A stretch of DNA of 18,163 nt from an uncultured Candidatus Saccharibacteria bacterium (lineage in GTDB: Bacteria > Patescibacteriota > Saccharimonadia > Saccharimonadales > Saccharimonadaceae): assembly GCA_948571325.1 (NCBI GenBank), contig CAOZKB010000015.1:1-18163 (forward strand), given 5' to 3'. Position 1 is the first letter of the stretch. Every line of letters starts with the position of its first letter. Made by a program: the position numbers and the translations under genes. Positions 13,660-18,163 of the stretch are shown here, in pieces. The notes beneath the pieces are model-generated. The model was not told where the DNA came from and searched no databases. It worked only from the letters and a program-made list of their open reading frames with translations.

Positions 13660-14445
13660 ATGCAACCACAATCTAACCCTTCTCCTAGTATGGTCGAATC
13701 TAACCGTCCAGCGGCTAATTCTTTTATTCCTCCTGCACCAGGCGCTGCGCCAGTTGCTCCTGGTCAAACTCCGCTGATGTCTAAGGCCGCCCCTGTGCAA
13801 CCCAAAAAAGATAATTCTTCGCTTATTAAGACTATAGCAATTGTTGTTTTAAGTCTTACTACGGTAGTTTTTTTCGGCCTATTTATTTGGAAATTCCTCG
13901 AATGGGATTCGGTCAAGACTGATGTCGATGGTCAGATTGACGCTGCCGTGGCCCTTGCTAAGCAAGAAACTACCACCGCTATGGAAGAAGAATTCCTCGA
14001 GCGCGAAAAATACCCTTACAAGGATTTTTCTGGCCCGATTGATTACGGTAGTTTATCCTTTGAATATCCTAAAACTTGGAGCGTTTACATTGCTAAGGAT
14101 GCCACCAAGGGCGGCGATTTTGAAGCTTATTTTAACCCTGGTGAAATCGAACCTGTCAGCAGTAGTACTATCAATGCTTTGCGCGTTACTGTTAAAGATA
14201 GTGCCTTTGATAGTGAAGTTAAGCGTTACGAGTCCAACATTCGCAATGGCAAACTCTCTCTCGAGACCCGCAACGTCGGTGGCACCCTCGCCAACGTCTA
14301 CACTGGCGAGCTTCCTACTGGGGGACTGGTTGGTATTGTCGCCATGTTTAAATTGCGCGACAAGACCGTTTTCATCCAGACCGATGCCGAGCTTTTCTCG
14401 CAAGAATTCTATAAATTGCTCGACACCGTCACTTTCGTTGAATAG
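13660..14445 (+). CDS. Membrane-anchored protein with proline-rich cytosolic N-terminus, function unknown
   Basis: The 261 residues divide into a Pro/Ala-rich N-terminus (1-48, for example FIPPAPGAAPVAPGQTP), one transmembrane helix (about 56-79), a short Glu/Lys-rich linker (82-118) and an extracytoplasmic domain (about 125-261). The outer domain begins with YGSLSFEYPKTWSVY and ends with FKLRDKTVFIQTDAELFSQEFYKLLDTVTFVE, a pattern seen in PsbP-like or stress-type single-domain surface proteins with a Tyr-Pro-x-x-Trp start. I cannot name the family firmly. It is a type II membrane protein by topology. It stands alone behind its own leaderless promoter, 40 nt after xseB. Confidence 0.7.
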   Translation: MQPQSNPSPSMVESNRPAANSFIPPAPGAAPVAPGQTPLMSKAAPVQPKKDNSSLIKTIAIVVLSLTTVVFFGLFIWKFLEWDSVKTDVDGQIDAAVALAKQETTTAMEEEFLEREKYPYKDFSGPIDYGSLSFEYPKTWSVYIAKDATKGGDFEAYFNPGEIEPVSSSTINALRVTVKDSAFDSEVKRYESNIRNGKLSLETRNVGGTLANVYTGELPTGGLVGIVAMFKLRDKTVFIQTDAELFSQEFYKLLDTVTFVE

Positions 14446-14463
14446 CTTCTTAAGAAACTACAA

Positions 14464-14502
14464 ATTTTAACATAATTTTAACATAATTTTAACATAATTT
14501 TT
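14464..14502. repeat. 11-bp tandem repeat, 3.5 copies, A/T-rich
   Basis: ATTTTAACATA repeats exactly at 14464, 14475 and 14486, then ATTTTT. The period of about one helical turn phases the A/T tracts, which would bend DNA. It ends 31 bp before the -35 box at 14533, so it may act as an UP-like or bending element for that promoter, or help end the upstream transcript. Confidence 0.75.
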
Positions 14503-14532
14503 GCTAAAAACGCTAATTTAACGTAAAAAGTA

Positions 14533-14561
14533 TTGACATTTTCGACAAAGTATGCTACAAT
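14533..14561 (+). promoter_or_regulatory. Strong promoter of the gene at 14745
   Basis: TTGACA (14533-14538, consensus), exactly 17 nt, TGC-TACAAT (box 14556-14561). The expected start is near 14568, leaving a leader of about 177 nt. The first transcribed bases (after TACAAT: GGAAGTATGG) resemble those at the 8770 promoter (AGAAAGATAGG). Confidence 0.85.
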
Positions 14562-14569
14562 GGAAGTAT

Positions 14570-14676
14570 GGGGTTAATTTTGCTTGAGCAAACTCAGGCA
14601 CCCCTTATAGAACATTAATTTTTGACGATTATTTTCAGATTTTGGTAAAAATTCGTGAATTTTAGGCCAAAATCTG
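14570..14676 (+). promoter_or_regulatory. Structured 5' leader of the gene at 14745
   Basis: Two folds are visible. GGGG (14570-14573) can pair with CCCC (14601-14604) around a small TTTGC-TTGA-GCAAA hairpin. CAGATTTTGG (14636-14645) pairs perfectly with CCAAAATCTG (14667-14676) and encloses AAAATTC/GAATTTT (14648-14663). No T-run follows, so it is not an obvious terminator. The remaining 60 nt to the Shine-Dalgarno look unstructured. Confidence 0.6.
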
Positions 14677-14744
14677 CCTAAAATCACACGTTTCAGCCAT
14701 CTTCTGTCTACATCGCCAAATTCTCAAAAAAGGAGGAAATGAGA

Positions 14745-15950
14745 ATGAAGAAAAGAATGAGCAAATTTAATGAAGAGTCCGACATGGCTCAGAGGCTCAA
14801 TAAAGGTTCAGATATGAAAAGGCATGATGATATCTGGATTAGTGAGGTCACCGGCGAGCGCGTCAGCGAGCGCGAAATCGCCTCTCAACTCCATCGCTAC
14901 ACAAGGCGATTGGGGTGTAGCATAGCCTTTGCGGCGATATTCCTTACCTTAGTCGGTACTTCTATTACTATGTGCGTTGAGCGGACTATTTCAAAACGCG
15001 TCATGGCTAAGCAACCATCATCCGCCGAGCAGAGTATAACTCGAGAACAGCAACCTTCGCAGCATATGCAGGGGACTCCTGATATTCACCCTAACGCAAC
15101 GGTGGATACGCCGCCGCTACCGGCGGCTAGCTTAGATGAGGTTTCGAAAGTAGTCAAAAGCTCGGACGGTTCCTTCAAAGATCTGTCGGAGCGGCTTTCT
15201 GACCACGGGTCTATGGAGTATATTTGTTTTCCAAAAATGACGATCCGCACCAGCGGATCGGACAACGCGATTAGCGCGAATAATTCGCGGGTAATATTCG
15301 ACCCTGATGTTGAATATTACATTACGTTTAATTATCGCGAAGGGTTGACGGAGGATGAGGATTTCTATGGAGACATCAGGGTAGAATATCCCACCTTCAT
15401 TCCGCAGGGGCAAATCGGATTCGTTCAGATTGTCGCCTATGACGGCAAACAAGAGCGATACTCTCTGGGGGAAATAGAAGTATTTGCCAAAGCTAGTGAC
15501 ATTAATTTGTTGCATACTGCTGGCGTTACTAGTTATTTCTGGAGTGAGTACATTGAGACTCACTGGAGTGATAATGATGGCGGTTTTGGCTTTTCCTTAT
15601 ATTCCTCGCCGGAACCTACAGATGTAATGGCGGATCGAGAAGATGGTATTTCATCAGTGGGTGGGACTGTTTCCTATCAGATTACTGGTAATGATTCTGG
15701 TAACCTCGTCTCGACAGTAACGTTGTCTGACGATGCGGAAGCTACCGTAATAGAGCTTGGTGATGTCCGTACCGTTAGCGAGCTGCGCGAGGATCAACCT
15801 ACTGACCGGTTTATCGGCCAGCCTACTGATCAGTCCGCTTCGGCATTACCACAACAATACCTTCTTGATAAGAGTCTATTGTTAGACGCTGAAGCGCCAG
15901 TGCCATCATGTGGCCATCCGTATGTGGAATCTGGTTTACCGCCGAGGTAA
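14745..15950 (+). CDS. Single-pass membrane protein with large outer domain, function unknown
   Basis: I do not recognise a family. From the ATG at 14745 the protein has 401 residues; an ATG at 14739 is only two nt from GGAGG and is less likely. A charged cytosolic N-terminus (1-55) includes HDDIWISEVTGERVSEREIA. One transmembrane helix (about 57-78, SIAFAAIFLTLVGTSI) follows, then a Ser/Gln/Pro-rich stalk (85-130) and a probably beta-rich outer domain (about 150-330). The C-terminal tail is again Pro/Asp/Gln-rich and ends SCGHPYVESGLPPR. There is no sorting signal. It is a monocistronic unit with a consensus promoter, structured leader and strong terminator, which suggests high, regulated expression, perhaps of a cell-surface component. 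Confidence 0.7.
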   Translation: MKKRMSKFNEESDMAQRLNKGSDMKRHDDIWISEVTGERVSEREIASQLHRYTRRLGCSIAFAAIFLTLVGTSITMCVERTISKRVMAKQPSSAEQSITREQQPSQHMQGTPDIHPNATVDTPPLPAASLDEVSKVVKSSDGSFKDLSERLSDHGSMEYICFPKMTIRTSGSDNAISANNSRVIFDPDVEYYITFNYREGLTEDEDFYGDIRVEYPTFIPQGQIGFVQIVAYDGKQERYSLGEIEVFAKASDINLLHTAGVTSYFWSEYIETHWSDNDGGFGFSLYSSPEPTDVMADREDGISSVGGTVSYQITGNDSGNLVSTVTLSDDAEATVIELGDVRTVSELREDQPTDRFIGQPTDQSASALPQQYLLDKSLLLDAEAPVPSCGHPYVESGLPPR

Positions 15951-15974
15951 TCGTCAAAATATAGGAGGGGAATC

Positions 15975-16001
15975 TGGGCGCTCTCAAGCGCCCATTTTTT
16001 T
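15975..16001 (+). terminator. Strong intrinsic terminator
   Basis: TGGGCGCT (15975-15982), CTCA, AGCGCCCA (15987-15994), followed by seven T (15995-16001). It is 25 nt after the stop codon of the gene at 14745. Confidence 0.95.
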
Positions 16002-16056
16002 CTGGCCAAATTGAGAATATCTTAGCTACTTCTGGTATCGTAGCCTATTTTTGCGC

Positions 16057-16062
16057 TATAAT
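16057..16062 (+). promoter_or_regulatory. -10 box of the histidine kinase operon, leaderless type
   Basis: TATAAT six nt before the ATG at 16069. An in-frame TTG at 16051 would include the box in the gene and is rejected. No Shine-Dalgarno. Confidence 0.65.
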
Positions 16063-16068
16063 AAAACT

Positions 16069-16776
16069 ATGACTGTGGAGGTAAACAGTACTAACGGAAT
16101 TTTTGTCGCTGCGCACGAGCTCAAGGCGCCGCTCTGTTTAATGCGTCAGCTGGCGTTGGCGCTGGATTTAGCGGATGATCCGTCTACTACCGAGCGGCTT
16201 AAAACTCAGCTTATTAATGTTTCCGAACGTGCCTTGCGTCAAGTGAATGATTTGACTAAAATCGCTCGTCTTGAGGATGGTTTATTTGCTATGGAACCCG
16301 TCAGTGTGCGTGGCGTGTGTGATGAAGTTTGGCGTGAGATTTCTCAACTCTACCACTTCGAGCAGCACGAAATTAATTTACATTATACTAATAAGTCCAA
16401 GCTTGCTCTAGCAAACTATGATTTGTTATATAGTGTAATTTATAATTTTTGTACTAATGCTTTGCATTATTCTAGAGGGGAAGTTCCCAGTCAACTCATT
16501 GTACAGGACCATCAAGGCCGCATCCGTATAAAAGTGCGTGACTATGGCCCAGCCTTGCCGGCAAAAATCTGGCGCGCACTGCAATCTGGCTCGCTCTCGG
16601 CGCCAACGCCCGTGGCTATGCGTTCAGATAGTACCGGCCTCGGACTATATATTGCCAGTGCTTTTGCTCGCCATATGCATAGCTCGGTGCGCGCCATTCG
16701 CCACCGCGACGGTACAAGCTTTTTCGTTGATTTGCCAGTATCTTATCAAACCACTATTTGGAGTTGTTTATCATGA
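16069..16776 (+). CDS. Soluble histidine kinase lacking a sensor domain
   Basis: A 235-residue cytosolic kinase made almost only of the catalytic core. The H-box is right at the start: FVAAHELKAPLCLMRQ with phospho-acceptor His16. The ATPase domain shows the N-box VIYNFCTNALHYS (Asn126, Asn130), G1 VRDYGPALP (156-164) and G2 STGLGLYIASAFARHM (188-203). There is no transmembrane helix and no PAS, GAF or HAMP domain; the F-box is unclear. Only 10-15 residues precede the His motif, so it must sense through a partner protein or respond to its receiver. Its stop (TGA) overlaps the receiver start in ATGA, so the two are translationally coupled and likely a cognate pair. Confidence 0.88.
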   Translation: MTVEVNSTNGIFVAAHELKAPLCLMRQLALALDLADDPSTTERLKTQLINVSERALRQVNDLTKIARLEDGLFAMEPVSVRGVCDEVWREISQLYHFEQHEINLHYTNKSKLALANYDLLYSVIYNFCTNALHYSRGEVPSQLIVQDHQGRIRIKVRDYGPALPAKIWRALQSGSLSAPTPVAMRSDSTGLGLYIASAFARHMHSSVRAIRHRDGTSFFVDLPVSYQTTIWSCLS

Positions 16777-17213
16777 CCGCTTTATCATCAGCTCCCCAGG
16801 GGGCGGGCCCGGCGACAGCTGGATTTAAATCCGGCTCCGCGCGCTCCTCGGCGCCGCTCATCTATTTGCTCGAGGATGATCCCATTATGGCTGAATGTCT
16901 AGCTCTCAGCTGCCGCCGGGCCCCATCTTCCCCCACAATTAAAGTCTTCGCCGACGCCATTAGCGCAATGGCAGACTTTGATCACGGCTTGCCTAATCTT
17001 ATTTTGCTCGACATTATGCTAAACGGTCCCAATGGTTTCACTTTTCTTAATGAACTTATGTCTTACTCTGATACTTCTGCTATTCCAATTATTCTTATTA
17101 CATCATTAGAATTGCGTGCGCGCAGCCTTGAGCACTACGGTGTGCGGGAAATTTTATCGAAAGAGACTCTTACGCCTGCTGGCTTGACTGCTATCGTGGG
17201 GCGCTATGTCTAA
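16773..17213 (+). CDS. Stand-alone response regulator receiver domain
   Basis: A 146-residue protein with one receiver domain and no output domain. The domain runs from about residue 28: LIYLLEDDPIMAE (acidic Glu34, Asp35, Asp36), LPNLILLDIMLNGPNGF (phospho-acceptor Asp80), IILITS (Thr110/Ser111), and EILSKETL (Lys130). It therefore probably acts by protein-protein contact or as a phosphate sink. About 26 residues rich in Ala, Gly and Ser precede the domain, coded by GC-rich DNA with a GGATTTAAATCC palindrome (16821-16832). The ATG at 16773 is chosen because of the ATGA overlap with the kinase. Its end overlaps the recO start by 8 nt. Confidence 0.85.
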   Translation: MTALSSAPQGAGPATAGFKSGSARSSAPLIYLLEDDPIMAECLALSCRRAPSSPTIKVFADAISAMADFDHGLPNLILLDIMLNGPNGFTFLNELMSYSDTSAIPIILITSLELRARSLEHYGVREILSKETLTPAGLTAIVGRYV

Positions 17214-17886
17214 TGACCTCCGCTCTAAGGCGATTATTTTGCATCGCACTAATTATGGCGAGTCGGACCGTATCTTGAATTTATTAACTCCAGAGGGTAA
17301 GGTTGCGGCGTTAGCTCGCGGCGTCCGTAAAGAGAAGTCTAAACTTGCTGGCGCCGTTGAGCCGTTTTCAGTTTCAGATGTCGTCATTCATCAAGGGCGT
17401 TCCGATCTCGGCACGCTCACTAGTGCCAAAATGCTTAAATTTTATAGCCAAATCATCACCGACTTAAACCGTCTAGAGCTCGCCGGCATTTTTCTTAAAA
17501 AAATCAATCTTGCTGCCGATCAAGTTACTAGTCCTGAATATTTTTCTCTGCTCGAACAATCTTTGGCTGGACTTAACGAAAAACTTTCCATAAGTCTAGT
17601 TGAAGCTTGGTTTTGGCTTAATTTTGCTAGAATTTCTGGCGAAGAAGTTAATCTCATATATGATATAAATGGAGAGAAATTATCGCCAGAAATGGCTTAT
17701 TATTGGGATAGCTCTGAATTGTCCCTAAAACTTAACCCGTCTGGTGATATAAAATCTCGCGAAATTAAGTTGGCGCGCTTTCTTTTGGCTAATCCTCTCG
17801 CTTGGGCTACTAAAATTGACAACGTAGAAGAATCATTGCCACCTATTCTACGTTTAGCAAAATCTGTGAATCGGCTCAAAAATTAA
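17206..17886 (+). CDS. recO: DNA repair protein RecO
   Basis: Recombination mediator that anneals strands and helps load RecA on SSB-coated DNA with RecR. The 226 residues begin with the typical OB fold: SKAIILHRTNYGESDRILNLLTPEGK (split: AIILHRTNYGESDRIL, LLTPEGK), ARGVRKEKSKLAGAVEPFS and the helical C-terminal domain. The C-terminal zinc-finger cysteines found in many Gram-positive RecO proteins are absent, as in E. coli. Start 17206 lies within the end of the receiver gene (8-nt overlap), so it is the third gene of a coupled kinase-receiver-recO operon. Confidence 0.9.
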   Translation: MSNDLRSKAIILHRTNYGESDRILNLLTPEGKVAALARGVRKEKSKLAGAVEPFSVSDVVIHQGRSDLGTLTSAKMLKFYSQIITDLNRLELAGIFLKKINLAADQVTSPEYFSLLEQSLAGLNEKLSISLVEAWFWLNFARISGEEVNLIYDINGEKLSPEMAYYWDSSELSLKLNPSGDIKSREIKLARFLLANPLAWATKIDNVEESLPPILRLAKSVNRLKN

Positions 17887-17907
17887 TTTACTTAATTCTT
17901 AAGTTTT

Positions 17908-17937
17908 TGCCCAGAATGGTTAAATTTGTGGTACAAT
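17908..17937 (+). promoter_or_regulatory. Promoter of the structured RNA
   Basis: TTGCCC (17908-17913), 18 nt, TGG-TACAAT (box 17932-17937). The expected start, about seven nt on, coincides with the first base of the RNA's closing stem at 17944. Confidence 0.7.
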
Positions 17938-17943
17938 AAAAAC

Positions 17944-18072
17944 GTCATAAACTAAAACGAACCGAGTTTTTGGTAATTTATATACCAGAACCCTGTGAAA
18001 ATTTATATGCATAAAGCGGCACCGCTTTAGAATGCGTATAAGTTTTTGTTACGGTTCGAAATGGTTTATGAC
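17944..18072 (+). ncRNA. Structured RNA with three-way junction; riboswitch or small RNA, unidentified
   Basis: No ORF with a ribosome binding site is present, but the sequence folds well. P1: GTCATAAAC (17944-17952) with GTTTATGAC (18064-18072), 9 bp perfect. A 5x5 internal loop. P2: CGAACCG (17958-17964) with CGGTTCG (18052-18058), 7 bp perfect. P2 encloses a small hairpin TGGTA/TACCA (17971-17987) and a long hairpin whose outer stem TTATATGCAT pairs with ATGCGTATAA (18003-18040) and whose tip is AAAGCG-GCAC-CGCTTT. AGTTTTT occurs on both sides of the junction. The last three bases of P1 are shared with the terminator stem that follows. A 6S-like RNA or a riboswitch for a gene beyond the window are both possible; it matches no T-box, SRP, tmRNA or RNase P signature I know. 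Confidence 0.65.
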
Positions 18073-18092
18073 ACCTTGCGGTGTCGCTTTTT
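18070..18092 (+). terminator. Terminator overlapping the RNA's closing stem
   Basis: GACACC (18070-18075), TTGC, GGTGTC (18080-18085), then GC and TTTTT. Its first three bases also form the end of P1 of the structured RNA, so the two stems cannot both be complete. Confidence 0.85.
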
Positions 18093-18102
18093 GTTTTGGC
18101 TA

Positions 18103-18129
18103 CAACTAGGTCCGTTAGGACCGTAGTTG
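18103..18129 (+). other. Hairpin downstream of the structured RNA
   Basis: CAACTAGGTCC (18103-18113), GTTA, GGACC (18118-18122), one bulged G, TAGTTG (18124-18129): 11 bp. No T-run follows. From here to the window end there is no ribosome binding site or ORF of useful length, so this may belong to the leader of a gene lying beyond the window. Confidence 0.5.
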
Positions 18130-18163
18130 GCGACAAAGAAAGAGTCTTGGATGCTGCAATAAT

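Noticed and set aside
17944..18072. tmRNA, SRP RNA or RNase P RNA
   Set aside because: Too short for RNase P and tmRNA, no tRNA-like end, and no SRP GGTGCTG...GGAAG core.
17944..18163. T-box leader
   Set aside because: No AGGGTGGNACCGCG antiterminator sequence and no specifier-loop layout.
1..18163. CRISPR array or recoded stop codons
   Set aside because: No regularly spaced direct repeats were found, and TGA is used as a normal stop (for example 16774-16776) with no in-frame TGA in conserved genes.

Overview
The window looks like chromosomal DNA from a small-genome bacterium of the Candidate Phyla Radiation (Patescibacteria), most likely Candidatus Saccharibacteria. This rests on FISUMP-type surface protein sequences, tightly packed genes, many ATGs that begin 6-9 nt after a -10 box (apparent leaderless transcripts), a sensorless two-component pair, and ordinary use of TGA as a stop (standard code, unlike Gracilibacteria or Absconditabacteria). 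The assignment is inferred from gene content; no database search was possible.

Layout. 1-1376: the 3' part of a FISUMP surface protein gene, a large perfect inverted repeat, and an oppositely oriented 69-codon C-terminal fragment of a second FISUMP protein. 1551-2902 (minus): tRNA-Glu(TTC) with its own promoter, a slipin/SPFH membrane protein, and a small membrane-anchored protein. 3046-6452 (plus): pyruvate kinase, phosphoglycerate kinase and ribosomal protein bL25. 6589-8502 (minus): a degenerate PfkB-like domain fused to class I fructose-bisphosphate aldolase. 8770-9261 (plus): an orphan gene behind a strong promoter and a structured leader. 9373-10834 (minus): a THUMP/Trm11-like methyltransferase translationally coupled to rpmA (bL27). 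10938-14445 (plus): an LPG-synthase-type membrane protein, xseA/xseB (exonuclease VII) and a membrane-anchored protein. 14745-15950 (plus): an orphan membrane-anchored protein with a strong promoter and structured leader. 16069-17886 (plus): an overlapping cluster of sensorless histidine kinase, stand-alone receiver and recO. 17908-18163: a promoter, a structured RNA and a terminator.

How it fits together. Three lower-glycolysis enzymes (aldolase, PGK, pyruvate kinase) sit together, and the pgk and aldolase upstream regions share an identical 20-nt palindrome that I propose as a common operator. Housekeeping and operon-head genes mostly use an extended -10 with no 5' UTR. The two orphan genes and the structured RNA instead use TACAAT promoters with long folded leaders, which suggests a second layer of control. 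Exonuclease VII and RecO are the DNA-processing genes; the kinase/receiver pair is coupled to recO by gene overlap.

Most promising for novelty: the shared glycolytic palindrome; the three-way-junction RNA at 17944-18072, whose closing stem competes with a terminator; the oppositely oriented FISUMP C-terminal cassette next to a 28-bp inverted repeat; and the leaderless versus structured-leader split.
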